Source: Bacteroidales bacterium (lineage in GTDB: Bacteria; Bacteroidota; Bacteroidia; Bacteroidales; F082). Taken from it: a stretch of DNA of 64,000 nucleotides. Position 1 is the stretch's first letter; every line of letters starts with the position of its first letter. The translations under genes were made by a program, and so were the position numbers. Below the pieces are notes generated by a model. It saw only the letters and a program-made list of their open reading frames with translations, did no database searches and had not been told where the DNA came from. Location: contig JAGYLH010000006.1 of assembly GCA_018400955.1 (NCBI GenBank), forward strand, positions 1 to 64,000, written 5' to 3'. Positions 9,480 through 18,426 of this stretch are shown one piece after another.

Positions 9480-10427
9480 ATGGAACGTATCCTGGTTATT
9501 GGTTGCTCGGGGCAGATAGGCTCGGAATTGACCCTCGCATTGCGAAAAATTTATGGAAATGAGAATGTTTTTGCCACCGACATCAAACAACCTCCGGCAA
9601 GCATACTCGAAAGCGGGCCTTTCACCATACTGGATGTACTCGACTACAACAACCTGATGCATTTTGCAATACGTTATAAAATCACCCAGGTTTACAATCT
9701 GGCTGCCGTGCTTTCGGGCAATGCCGAAAAAATACCCCAGCAAGCATGGGAAATCAATATGAAAGCACTGATGAACACATTGGAGCTTTCGCGCGATACA
9801 GATGCCAATAAATTGTTCTGGCCAAGCTCCATTGCTGTTTTCGGGCCTACTACACCGCGCTATAATACGCCACAACTAACTGTAATGGAGCCAAATACCG
9901 TGTATGGTATCAGCAAGCAGGCAGGCGAACGCTGGGGCGAATATTACCACAAACGCTATGGCGTCGATTTTCGCAGCTTGCGCTATCCCGGGCTGATCAG
10001 CTACCAAACGGAAGCCGGTGGCGGAACAACCGACTATGCCGTGGAAATATATTTCGAGGCCATCAAAAATAAAAAATACACATGCTTCCTGAGCGAAGAC
10101 ACCGCCCTGCCCATGATGTTTATGGACGATGCCATCAAAGCCACCATCGACCTGATGGAAGCTGACGAATCCAAACTTTCATTACGCTCCAGTTACAATG
10201 TGGGTGGCATGAGCTTTACACCAAAAGATGTGGCTGCTTCCATTCAAAAGCATATCCCTGATTTCCAAATTGATTACGAACCCGATTTCAGGCAAGCGAT
10301 AGCCGATTCATGGCCAGCCAGCATTGACGACAGCGTTGCCCGCAGCGACTGGGGCCTGAGCGATAAGTTCAACCTCGATAGCATGACTGAGGTGATGTTG
10401 ACTGAGATCAGGAAGAAACTGGCTTGA
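9480..10427 (+). CDS. SDR-type L-threonine 3-dehydrogenase
   Basis: This 315-residue extended short-chain dehydrogenase has the Rossmann glycine motif near the start (VIGCSGQIGSEL), the active Ser region (WPSSIAVFG), and the YxxxK pair (TVYGISKQAGE). The sequence RSLRYPGLISY followed by GGGTTDYAV is typical of the UDP-galactose-epimerase-like threonine dehydrogenases known from Bacteroidota and some archaea. They oxidise L-threonine to 2-amino-3-oxobutyrate with NAD, the first step of threonine breakdown to glycine and acetyl-CoA. The partner 2-amino-3-ketobutyrate CoA ligase is not in the window. A less specific nucleotide-sugar epimerase is a remote alternative. Confidence 0.88.
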   Translation: MERILVIGCSGQIGSELTLALRKIYGNENVFATDIKQPPASILESGPFTILDVLDYNNLMHFAIRYKITQVYNLAAVLSGNAEKIPQQAWEINMKALMNTLELSRDTDANKLFWPSSIAVFGPTTPRYNTPQLTVMEPNTVYGISKQAGERWGEYYHKRYGVDFRSLRYPGLISYQTEAGGGTTDYAVEIYFEAIKNKKYTCFLSEDTALPMMFMDDAIKATIDLMEADESKLSLRSSYNVGGMSFTPKDVAASIQKHIPDFQIDYEPDFRQAIADSWPASIDDSVARSDWGLSDKFNLDSMTEVMLTEIRKKLA

Positions 10428-10543
10428 TATCATGGTGTTGCCGAAGCAATTGGTATTTCGATTTATTGATTAATTCCCACTTTTGCTGTTTTATATCAAA
10501 ATCATTTGTATCTTTCGGGTGCAAAGCTGTTATTGCCATTATT

Positions 10544-10591
10544 AGGTGATGAATCACCTTAAAAGCCAAATGGAAACTGATTGGTAATCAG
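10544..10591 (+). promoter_or_regulatory. Two small hairpins in the leader of the glycosyltransferase gene
   Basis: AGGTGAT-GA-ATCACCT (10544-10559) and CTGATT-GGT-AATCAG (10577-10591) are perfect short dyads. They lie about 65-110 bp before the ATG at 10655, in a 227-bp gap. A possible -7-like TATCTTTC lies at about 10509-10516. There is no T-run, so they could be operators or leader structures; no known riboswitch is recognised. Confidence 0.35.
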
Positions 10592-10654
10592 CTTTCTGTA
10601 AAAGTGACAGGTCAGTTTTGCTGAGGGGAATTTAAAACATCAACAACCAAAGCC

Positions 10655-12895
10655 ATGAAAATCATATGCATAGGAAATTATCCCCCACGCCAATGTGGGA
10701 TCGCCACCTTTACAAAAAATTTGCTTGATGCCATTTGCCAGGCAGCAGATAAGCACACAACTTCGTTGAAAGTTGAGGTGATTGCTATGAACGATTCCAC
10801 TGCCGAATACAATTATCCAACTCTTGTAAATAAATCCCTCAACGACAAGGACAAAGATGGCTATATTGCGATGGCCGATTACATCAACAAATCGGGTGCT
10901 GAAGTTTGCCTGGTTCAGCATGAATATGGGATCTACGGCGGCGATAGTGGGGTGCTTTTGCTTGGTCTGTTGCGCAGATTGCAAATACCAATAGTTGTAA
11001 CACTGCACACTGTGCTGGAAAAGCCAGGGTTTCACCAGTACGAAGTGATGAAAAAAATAACAACTTATGCCTCTTATGTGGTTGTAATGAACAGGCTGGC
11101 AGTTCGTTTTTTGGAAGATATTTATGAAGTCCCATCGCATAAAATTTTGCAAATTGAACACGGAGTTCCTGATTTTGAAGCAATGAAACCCAATCTTCCA
11201 CATCCACCTGCTGACTGGAAAAAAAGAAGGGTAATGCTTTCTTTTGGCTTGATTGGCAGGAGCAAAGGCATTGAAACAGCTATCAGGGCCTTACCAGAAG
11301 TCGTAAAGCAACACCCTGAACTGCTGTACATTGTAGTGGGGAAAACCCATCCGCATGTAATAAAATCTGAAGGTGAATCATATCGAAATTATTTAAAAAG
11401 CCTTGCGGCTGCATGCAAACTTGAAAACAATATTCAGTTTATTGACAGGTATTTAAGCGAAGAAGAGCTGATGGCCTGGTTGTTAGCTGCCGATATATAT
11501 GTTACACCCTATCCCAACAAGGCCCAGATCACAAGCGGCACTTTAAGTTATGCTGTTAGCGGCGGATGTGCAGTACTGTCAACACCATACTGGCATGCGG
11601 AAGAGCTTTTAAGCGAGGGCAGGGGCAGGCTGTTTGATTTTGGCAACTCCAAATCACTTGCTGCCCTACTGGATCAATTATTGGTTGATGAGCACCAGCT
11701 GGCTAGCTTGCAAAAGGCAGCTTATGCCTATGGTAGAACAATCAGTTGGCCTATCATTGGCAAATCCTATTTGGACTTGTTTGAAAAGGCCCGCGATAAA
11801 AAAATAGCGGATGATAAACTCGAAATAGCTGGTAAAGGGCAAAGTTTAATTAAAAAGAACAGTGTAGTTTTACCCCCCTTTTCCACAAAGCATTTGGAAA
11901 GGCTAACTGATTCAACAGGCTTGCTGCAGCATGCTACTGGTAATATTCCCAACTTCCAAACGGGTTATTGTGTCGATGACAATGCCCGTGCTTTGCTGGT
12001 CAGCCTCATGGCTTTTGAGCAAACCGGGCTTGAGTTGTATAAAGAGCTGTCCATAAAGTATTTATCCTTTATCAAGTTCATGCAAACGCCGGATGGGGAC
12101 TTCATTAATTTTTTGACATACGACCGCAGCTATTTTGATCATACGAATTCAGAAGATGCCTTTGGCAGGGCTTTGTGGTCCTTGGGTTATCTGATAAGAT
12201 TTGCCCCCGATGATGCGATGTTTCAAGTTGCAATGCAAATGTATAATTGTTCATTGGCCCAAATGGACAGATTGCATTATGCCCGTGGATTAGCCAATAC
12301 AATTTTTGGCGTTTACCACTATACTTTACGCTTTCCAGATCAGGAAAAGCATCTGCAGTTGCTCATTAAGCTGGCAAATTCATTGTGTGAGATTTACGCA
12401 CGGCACCGAAGGGAATCGTGGCATTGGTTTGAAGACAAAATGACTTATGATAACGGGCTTTTGCCGGCAGCCCTGTATATGGCTTATAAGCGGACAGGGC
12501 TTGCGCTCTACCAGGAGTATGCTGACGAATCGCTTGCCTTCCTCGAAACGAAATGCTTTAAGGATGGCTATCTTACACCCATAGGAAACAATAAATGGCT
12601 GGGCCTCGACCAAAGCTATGAGATGTTTGCACAACAGCCCATTGATGCTATGGCCATGGTGATGCTGTATAAATCCCTTCACAATTTGCGTAATGATGAG
12701 GGCTCAGCTGATAAACTACGGCTTTCATTTCTTTGGTTTTTAGGGCACAACGAATTGGATATCCCCCTGTTCGACAAACAAACGGACGGATGTAATGATG
12801 GTATTGAGGCGATGAATATTAACAGGAATCAGGGTGCTGAAAGCACGGTGGCCTATTTATTATCGCATATGATCAGCAGTCCTTATTTTGAATGA
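10655..12895 (+). CDS. Family 4 glycosyltransferase with a C-terminal helical-barrel domain
   Basis: The first 375 or so residues form a GT-B glycosyltransferase. They open with IGNYPPRQCGIATFTKNLL, continue through LIGRSKGIETAIRALP (start of the nucleotide-sugar-binding half), and end with a donor-site region TSGTLSYAVSGGCAVLSTPYWHAEEL. Residues about 400-746 are helical with motifs such as GYCVDDNARALL, EDAFGRALWSLGYL and WHWFEDKMTYDNGLLPAALY, which look like an (alpha/alpha)-barrel glycosidase fold. No signal peptide is seen, so it is cytoplasmic. The 3' end overlaps the convergent GH130 gene by 13 bp. The pairing suggests a shared role in making or phosphorolysing a mannose-type oligosaccharide. 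Function beyond family is inference. Confidence 0.85.
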   Translation: MKIICIGNYPPRQCGIATFTKNLLDAICQAADKHTTSLKVEVIAMNDSTAEYNYPTLVNKSLNDKDKDGYIAMADYINKSGAEVCLVQHEYGIYGGDSGVLLLGLLRRLQIPIVVTLHTVLEKPGFHQYEVMKKITTYASYVVVMNRLAVRFLEDIYEVPSHKILQIEHGVPDFEAMKPNLPHPPADWKKRRVMLSFGLIGRSKGIETAIRALPEVVKQHPELLYIVVGKTHPHVIKSEGESYRNYLKSLAAACKLENNIQFIDRYLSEEELMAWLLAADIYVTPYPNKAQITSGTLSYAVSGGCAVLSTPYWHAEELLSEGRGRLFDFGNSKSLAALLDQLLVDEHQLASLQKAAYAYGRTISWPIIGKSYLDLFEKARDKKIADDKLEIAGKGQSLIKKNSVVLPPFSTKHLERLTDSTGLLQHATGNIPNFQTGYCVDDNARALLVSLMAFEQTGLELYKELSIKYLSFIKFMQTPDGDFINFLTYDRSYFDHTNSEDAFGRALWSLGYLIRFAPDDAMFQVAMQMYNCSLAQMDRLHYARGLANTIFGVYHYTLRFPDQEKHLQLLIKLANSLCEIYARHRRESWHWFEDKMTYDNGLLPAALYMAYKRTGLALYQEYADESLAFLETKCFKDGYLTPIGNNKWLGLDQSYEMFAQQPIDAMAMVMLYKSLHNLRNDEGSADKLRLSFLWFLGHNELDIPLFDKQTDGCNDGIEAMNINRNQGAESTVAYLLSHMISSPYFE

Positions 12896-14754
12896 TTGCT
12901 TTGGGCGATTATTTTATCAAGCCTGATTAACAATAAATTACGGTCGATGGGTTTGCGGATGTAATCGGCAGCACCCTGGCTGAGCCCTCTTGCCTCGTCT
13001 TCAGGGCTTGTGTGGCCCGACAGGAATACAACTGGAATATCAATCTTGTGTTCTTTTACAAATTCAAGCAATTGGTATCCATCTAAATTGGGCATGGCGA
13101 TATCCGAAAGGATTACATCAAATTGCTCACGTCCTATCCGCATTAAGGCGATGATGCCATCGGGGGCAATTTCCACTTCATATCCCTCTGATTTCAGGAT
13201 ACCGGAAATTATTTTCTGGTTGATAACCTCATCTTCCACAACCAATATTCGGGCTTTGGATTTATCCTTTGACGGCCGGCCCTGTTTCAGGTCATGTGGT
13301 ACCAGATTGGTTAATAATTCATTCAGCGAAACAGTGGCATAAGTAGATGCTGTGTCCGACATAGCATAAGGGATTACCAATTCATCATTGCTGATGATGG
13401 ACCCACACGAATAAACAACATTGGGTACATAGCCTTCGCGCTCCTCCTCGCTGGGGCTTAGCAGCGGCTCACTCAGTTGACCTATAACCTTTGTCGGGTC
13501 GTCGAGGTCGAGCAAAATAGCCCCCAATACATATTTGCGCATAGTCCCAACGCCATGGGTAATAACAAGCCAACCAAACTCCGTTTCGATAGGCGAACCA
13601 CAGTTGCCCACCTGTATAAACTCCCAGGGGAATTTTGGCCCCTGAATCATAAAGGCCTCTCCCCAATGGTTGATATTGTCAGAAAACATGATGTAATTGT
13701 TGACCCCATCAATACGCGAAAGCATGGCATATTTGCCATTTATTTTTCTGGGAAACAAAGCCATTCCCTTGTTTTGAGCATTTTCCCCATGAATGGGCAT
13801 CACCTTGAAACGGTAAAAATTCCGGGTTTCAATCAATTTTGGCATGATGCTAACCCCATTGTAAGCGGTATAGGTTGCATAATAGCGTACACGACCATCA
13901 TCATCGGTAAATTTTACGAACCGCGCATCCTCAATGCCATTGCTTTCGGCAGCAGCTATGGGAAATATTACCCGGTCAGAGATGCCTGTATCCAGCGAGA
14001 AGCTTATTTCGTAGTGCGAATCGCCTAACCAGCTAATGGTCCTGAGCATGTGCATTTGGGCTTCGTTGGGTTTCAATTCGCGGGTGGTTTCGTCAATGGC
14101 GCGGTATAACTCGTTGTAATCGAACTCATCACGGAGCTTGTCCATTACATGCTTAACTATTTCGTTGTCGGCATGCATTTCGTTCAGTTTCGAGCAAAAT
14201 TCATTTTTCGAGTAGATATAGTTTTTAACGGCTTCGGCTTCGTCGATTAGTCTGCCGGTTGGGATAAGTCGCAGATTATTATTTGCATCAAGCACTCCTC
14301 CGCGAAACACAACCGAAGAAATATGCCCTTCACCCGTTGCCCTGAAACTAATGATTACCCTTTTCTGGCCTACCTGCAAACCGGTCTGATCCGGATCTTC
14401 TACCATCGAAGGATTAAAAAAAGCAGCCGATTCAATTGAATATTCTGAGGTGAAGTAGGCACCAATCAGTAGTTTTTTTTCCTCACTCAGGCTGTTAAGG
14501 TCAGCAACACGGCTGTTCATGATTTCGTAAACCCTATTAAAGTGTTTTTGGAAAAGCCGTGAAATATTTCTGTGCCTGGCCGAAAAGTCGCGCAATGATT
14601 GATGCAGGCTCAACCGAGCAGCTTCGTCAGGCATGGCAAATACCTGGTTAATAATAGACTGAACCCGATCGGGCCCCGGAAAAAAGAACCGTGCAATTAC
14701 ACGTTTCGGATCGCTTACGAACTTCACGGGTTTTCGGTTGATACTTGTGCTCAT
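12883..14754 (-). CDS. GH130-like glycoside phosphorylase/hydrolase fused to a response-regulator receiver domain
   Basis: Residues about 1-490 are a five-bladed-propeller GH130 enzyme: FFNPSMVEDP, VIISFRATGEGHISS, then GIEDARFVKFTDDDGR with the family's ED-x-R motif, and YVPNVVYSCGS near the end. GH130 members act on beta-mannosides, usually by phosphorolysis. Residues about 505-620 are a complete CheY-like receiver: acidic pocket ILVVEDE, phospho-acceptor Asp in VILSDIAMPNLDGYQ, switch Ser in VVFLSGHTS and Lys in YIRKPID. A receiver on a carbohydrate enzyme is unusual and implies control by a histidine kinase or scaffold. There is no signal peptide. It is convergent with the glycosyltransferase gene and divergent from ric. 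Frame and composition are continuous across the junction, so it is not an obvious assembly artefact. Confidence 0.88.
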   Translation of the reverse strand: MSTSINRKPVKFVSDPKRVIARFFFPGPDRVQSIINQVFAMPDEAARLSLHQSLRDFSARHRNISRLFQKHFNRVYEIMNSRVADLNSLSEEKKLLIGAYFTSEYSIESAAFFNPSMVEDPDQTGLQVGQKRVIISFRATGEGHISSVVFRGGVLDANNNLRLIPTGRLIDEAEAVKNYIYSKNEFCSKLNEMHADNEIVKHVMDKLRDEFDYNELYRAIDETTRELKPNEAQMHMLRTISWLGDSHYEISFSLDTGISDRVIFPIAAAESNGIEDARFVKFTDDDGRVRYYATYTAYNGVSIMPKLIETRNFYRFKVMPIHGENAQNKGMALFPRKINGKYAMLSRIDGVNNYIMFSDNINHWGEAFMIQGPKFPWEFIQVGNCGSPIETEFGWLVITHGVGTMRKYVLGAILLDLDDPTKVIGQLSEPLLSPSEEEREGYVPNVVYSCGSIISNDELVIPYAMSDTASTYATVSLNELLTNLVPHDLKQGRPSKDKSKARILVVEDEVINQKIISGILKSEGYEVEIAPDGIIALMRIGREQFDVILSDIAMPNLDGYQLLEFVKEHKIDIPVVFLSGHTSPEDEARGLSQGAADYIRKPIDRNLLLIRLDKIIAQSNHSK

Positions 14755-14885
14755 GGTATTATTTTTACAATCATTACAAATCTACAATATTAATGCTTAC
14801 ACCATAGCATGTTTGCTGTGGTAATTATGCAGTTGTTTTTTATTAAAGAAATAAGGACATTAATATCTTTATATATAAAAAAGTT

Positions 14886-14893
14886 TATCTTTG
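14886..14893 (+). promoter_or_regulatory. -7 promoter element of the nitrogen-oxide operon
   Basis: TATCTTTG fits the TAnnTTTG consensus and lies 30 bp before the ric start codon, in an A+T-rich divergent gap. I see no clear palindrome of the FNR/HcpR type upstream. Confidence 0.55.
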
Positions 14894-14923
14894 CCGTATT
14901 AATAATTCTAAAATTTAAGTAAA

Positions 14924-15658
14924 ATGATTGATTATCAATATATAACTATAGGCGAAATTGTTGCTGCTGATTACAGGGCTTCGGATGTTTTTAAGAAGCA
15001 TGGGATTGATTTCTGCTGCGGAGGCCATATTACCATTGCCGAAGCTTGCAATGGGAATTTGCAATGCGAGGAAGACATCAAGTCACAATTGGACAGTCTA
15101 TCGGAAAAGGAAAATACAAGTATGACCAACTACAACGAATGGTCGATTGGGTTTCTTGCTGACTACATACAAAACACCCACCATGCTTTTGTGCGACGCG
15201 AAATACCTGTTTTGTTGGAATACCTTGAGAAAATCGCCCAGGTTCATGGAGAAAACCATCCTGAGCTTCCGGAAGTATTTCGCCAGTTTGAGGCAAGTAC
15301 CGAAGCCCTTACAGAACATATGAAAAGGGAAGAAGTGGTGCTTTTTCCGGCCGTAAAACGCATGGAATCAGCCCAACAACTGGATGTTTCATTTGAGAAA
15401 CAGGGTTTTGGCAGTGTGAACAACCCCATCCATCAAATGCTACAGGAACATGATAAAGAGGGGGAAAGGTTCAGGAAAATTGCTGAGCTCACCAATCAGT
15501 ATAATATTCCGGCTGATGCCTGCAACACCTATTTGGTGGCCCTTTCGAAGCTGAAGGCTTTTGAGGAAGACTTGCATAAACATATTCATTTAGAGAACAA
15601 TATACTTTTTCCAAAAGCAATTGCCCTCGAAAAGTCAGTTTTGTCGTATAATTGCTAA
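14924..15658 (+). CDS. ric: Iron-sulfur cluster repair di-iron protein (RIC / ScdA / YtfE)
   Basis: This 244-residue protein has the N-terminal DUF542 domain with the paired cysteines (DFCCGGHITIAEAC), then a hemerythrin-like four-helix region with the expected His and Glu ligands (NTHHAFVRREIP, HGENHPEL, EHMKREEVVLFP, LQEHDKEGE, HIHLENNILFP). Family members repair Fe-S clusters damaged by nitric oxide or oxidants and can reduce NO through the di-iron site. It is the first gene of an operon with an Rrf2 regulator (9-bp gap) and nirK, which fits protection against NO released by nitrite reduction. Confidence 0.95.
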   Translation: MIDYQYITIGEIVAADYRASDVFKKHGIDFCCGGHITIAEACNGNLQCEEDIKSQLDSLSEKENTSMTNYNEWSIGFLADYIQNTHHAFVRREIPVLLEYLEKIAQVHGENHPELPEVFRQFEASTEALTEHMKREEVVLFPAVKRMESAQQLDVSFEKQGFGSVNNPIHQMLQEHDKEGERFRKIAELTNQYNIPADACNTYLVALSKLKAFEEDLHKHIHLENNILFPKAIALEKSVLSYNC

Positions 15659-15667
15659 AAAATTTCC

Positions 15668-16111
15668 ATGTTTTCAAAAGCTTGTAAATACGCCATTAAG
15701 TCATTGGTATATCTGGCTTCGCGCGCTGATGAGGACCGCAAAATTGGTCTTACCGAAATAGCAGATGCCATTGATTCGCCCATGCATTTCACAGCTAAAA
15801 TCATGCAGGTTTTAAGCAAGCAGGGCATCGTTTCATCAGCGAAAGGTCCCAACGGTGGTTTTTTCATTGACAAAACAGCTCCTGATATTTACCTTATTCA
15901 AGTGGTAAGTGCCATCGATGGGCTTGCCCACCTCAGCGGTTGCGGACTGGGCCTCAAAGGTTGTTCAGCAGAACACCCCTGCCCCATTCATGACGAGTTT
16001 AGCGAGGTGCGTGATAAGCTGAATCAACTTTTGCGTGGACAAACAATACAGCAATTGGCTGCTGAGATGAGTGATGGCAAATCTTATTTGAAAACAGTAA
16101 TCATGAAATAA
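15668..16111 (+). CDS. Rrf2 family transcriptional regulator, NsrR-like
   Basis: This 147-residue protein has the Rrf2 winged helix-turn-helix at the N-terminus (ACKYAIKSLVYLASRA, then LTEIADAIDSPMHFTAKIMQ) and the wing SSAKGPNGGFF. Three clustered cysteines follow in GCGLGLKGCSAEHPCPIH, the arrangement that binds a 2Fe-2S or 4Fe-4S cluster in NsrR and IscR. Its place between ric and nirK suggests that it senses NO or redox state through the cluster and controls this operon. That is inference, since no matching operator is identified. Confidence 0.9.
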   Translation: MFSKACKYAIKSLVYLASRADEDRKIGLTEIADAIDSPMHFTAKIMQVLSKQGIVSSAKGPNGGFFIDKTAPDIYLIQVVSAIDGLAHLSGCGLGLKGCSAEHPCPIHDEFSEVRDKLNQLLRGQTIQQLAAEMSDGKSYLKTVIMK

Positions 16112-16173
16112 AAAAATTTCATTTAATAAAGGATAAACAGGTCTTAATATATTATAATCAAAACCCAAACAAT

Positions 16174-17637
16174 ATGAACTCAATACATAATTTTCCGAAG
16201 CTGCTGTTGCCTCTATTGGCGGCAGTAATACTGCTGCTTGCCCCTGCTTGCCAGCGCGACAAACAAAAATTCAACACAGATAATTTGCCACCGATTAAGG
16301 GCGAAGTAATGGCCAAACTTACTGTTGCACCTGAGGTGCCACCACGAATTCAGGCAAAAACGAACACCAAGGTGATTGTTCATCTCGAAATTGTAGAACA
16401 AGTTATGCGCCTTGCCGATGGTGTTGAATACAATTTCTGGACTTTTGGCGGTGTGGTGCCGGGCAAATTTATCCGGGTTCGCCAGGGTGACCTGGTTGAA
16501 TTTCATTTGCACAACCATCCCGACAATATGTTTCCACACAATATTGACCTGCATGCTGTTACCGGTCCCGGCGGAGGTGCCGAAGCTACGCTGATTGCAC
16601 CCGGCAAAAGTGCACAATTCAGTTTCAGGGCATTGAACGAAGGACTTTATGTGTATCATTGTGCAACAGCCCCTGTGGGCATGCACATTGCCAATGGCAT
16701 GTATGGCCTTATTCTGGTTGAACCTTTGGCGGGAATGTCGCCTGTTGACCACGAATTTTATGTGATGCAAAGCGAATTTTATACAAGCGGTCGTTTTGGC
16801 GAAAGGGGCTTGCAAGAGTTTGATATGCAAAAGGCCCTGGACGAAAATCCTGATTATGTGGTGATGAATGGAGCAGTAGGTGCCAGCGCAGGCGAAAACG
16901 CCATGCAAGTAAAAGTTGGCGAAACTGTAAGGCTTTTTCTTGGCAATGGGGGTCCCAACCTTGTATCATCCTTTCATGCAATTGGCGAGATATTCGACAA
17001 AGTGTATATCGAGGGCGGAAGCATGTACACCGAAAATGTGCAAACCACTTTAATCCCTGCCGGTGGATCGGCCATTGTAGAGTTTAAATGCGAGGTGCCC
17101 GGCACGCTACATCTTGTAGATCACAGCATTTTCAGGGCTTTCAATAAAGGGGCCATTGCCCAGATAAAGGTGATTGGTGAAGAAAACCATGATGTGTTCT
17201 CGGGCAAGGAAAAGGAAACCGTTTATTTGCCCGAAGGCAGTGCCATTCAAAAAGTGGGTGAACGCAAAGATGCTTCTGAAGAAGTGGTCAGCGAACGCAC
17301 CCTTGAAGAAAGACTCGAAAAAGGCGAATCACTTTACAAGCAAAACTGCCTGGCTTGCCACATGGACCAGGGAAAAGGAGTAATCGGCGTATTTCCGCCA
17401 CTTAACAATTCCGACTTTCTGCAAGCACGCGACGACAAAGGCTTCGGCATTATTGTAAATGGATTGCAGGGTGAGATTGTCGTGAATGGCACCAGTTACA
17501 ACAACATCATGCCGGCCATGCACATGAGCGATGACAATATTGCCAGCGTGATGACGTATATTTTCACTGAATTAAATAATGGCGGCGGGTTAATCAATGC
17601 TGCTGATGTGCGCCAATGGCGCGAGAAAAATAAATAA
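16174..17637 (+). CDS. nirK: Copper nitrite reductase fused to cytochrome c
   Basis: This 487-residue protein begins with a lipoprotein signal (LLAPAC) and should be anchored on the outer face of a membrane. Residues about 60-350 are two cupredoxin domains. The copper and catalytic residues can be assigned: FPHNIDLHAV (type 1 His, catalytic Asp, type 2 His), VYHCATAPVGMHIANGM (type 2 His, type 1 Cys, His, Met), SFHAIGE (second catalytic His) and LVDHSIFRAF (type 2 His). A class I cytochrome c domain follows, with CLACH at about residue 392 and a candidate Met ligand in MPAMHM. It reduces nitrite to NO, with the heme domain acting as a built-in electron donor. nirV follows after 2 bp. Confidence 0.95.
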   Translation: MNSIHNFPKLLLPLLAAVILLLAPACQRDKQKFNTDNLPPIKGEVMAKLTVAPEVPPRIQAKTNTKVIVHLEIVEQVMRLADGVEYNFWTFGGVVPGKFIRVRQGDLVEFHLHNHPDNMFPHNIDLHAVTGPGGGAEATLIAPGKSAQFSFRALNEGLYVYHCATAPVGMHIANGMYGLILVEPLAGMSPVDHEFYVMQSEFYTSGRFGERGLQEFDMQKALDENPDYVVMNGAVGASAGENAMQVKVGETVRLFLGNGGPNLVSSFHAIGEIFDKVYIEGGSMYTENVQTTLIPAGGSAIVEFKCEVPGTLHLVDHSIFRAFNKGAIAQIKVIGEENHDVFSGKEKETVYLPEGSAIQKVGERKDASEEVVSERTLEERLEKGESLYKQNCLACHMDQGKGVIGVFPPLNNSDFLQARDDKGFGIIVNGLQGEIVVNGTSYNNIMPAMHMSDDNIASVMTYIFTELNNGGGLINAADVRQWREKNK

Positions 17638-17639
17638 GG

Positions 17640-18407
17640 ATGAAAATAATTGGTTTCTACAAACTCTTGATCATTGGGCTGCTATGCTTGCCGGGGCTAA
17701 AAAGCTCCGGTCAGCAGCAAGACATGGCATTTATCGAAGGGGGGACATACAAACCCTTTGTGAAGGGTGACAAGGAAGAAGTGCCGGTAAATGCTTTTTG
17801 GATGGATAAAAAAGCAGTTACAAATACTGATTATCAGCGGTTTGTAGAAGCCAATCCACAATGGTCGAAGGAGAATGCCAAACGCATTTTTGCCGATTCA
17901 AATTATTTATATCACTGGCCTGATAGCGGTTTATCCCAACACAGTGGACCGCCGGACGGGGCTCCTGTTGTCAATGTGTCGTGGTTTGCAGCAAAGGCCT
18001 ATTGCGAATGGCAAAACAAAAGGCTGCCCAAGCTGCACGAATGGGAATTTGTAGCCAGGGCTTTCCCAAAAAATGATGTCTCAGCTGATAGCTTGCAGCG
18101 CATTATTTCGGATTGGTATTCCAACCGCCTGAAGCATGATTTTTTGGTGGGTTCGGTTTATCAAAACACTTATGGGGTGTGGGATATGCATGGCCTGGTG
18201 TGGGAATGGGTTTATGACTTCAATAGCATTGTGATGAACAATGATGGCCGCAACCAGGAAGAAATGCCCGAGGGCTTGTTTTGTGGCAGTGCTTCACTCA
18301 ATGCCAACGATGCAACCGATTATGCCGCTTTTGTGCGTTTTGCCTTCAGGACCAGCCTCAAAGGAAACTATAACCTGCGGAAACTCGGCTTCAGGTGTGC
18401 CAAATAA
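17640..18407 (+). CDS. nirV: NirV-like formylglycine-generating-enzyme homologue
   Basis: This 255-residue protein has an N-terminal signal peptide (ending near LKSSGQQQ) and the FGE-sulfatase fold: MAFIEGGTYKPF, then AVTNTDYQRFVEANP, VNVSWFAAKAYCEWQNKRLPKLHEWEF, GVWDMHGLVWEWVYDF and the closing KLGFRCAK. In true formylglycine-generating enzymes two cysteines near the C-terminus are catalytic. Here one candidate exists (GLFCGSA), but the second position reads AAFVRFAFRTS without Cys, so oxidase activity is doubtful. Homologues called NirV lie next to nirK in other denitrifiers with an unproven role. The 2-bp gap to nirK supports the same assignment. Confidence 0.85.
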   Translation: MKIIGFYKLLIIGLLCLPGLKSSGQQQDMAFIEGGTYKPFVKGDKEEVPVNAFWMDKKAVTNTDYQRFVEANPQWSKENAKRIFADSNYLYHWPDSGLSQHSGPPDGAPVVNVSWFAAKAYCEWQNKRLPKLHEWEFVARAFPKNDVSADSLQRIISDWYSNRLKHDFLVGSVYQNTYGVWDMHGLVWEWVYDFNSIVMNNDGRNQEEMPEGLFCGSASLNANDATDYAAFVRFAFRTSLKGNYNLRKLGFRCAK

Positions 18408-18426
18408 TTTCTCAAATTAAAGCAAA

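Noticed and set aside
14755-14923. NO-responsive operator upstream of ric
   Set aside because: No clear FNR/HcpR- or NsrR-type palindrome is visible; only a -7 element is supported.
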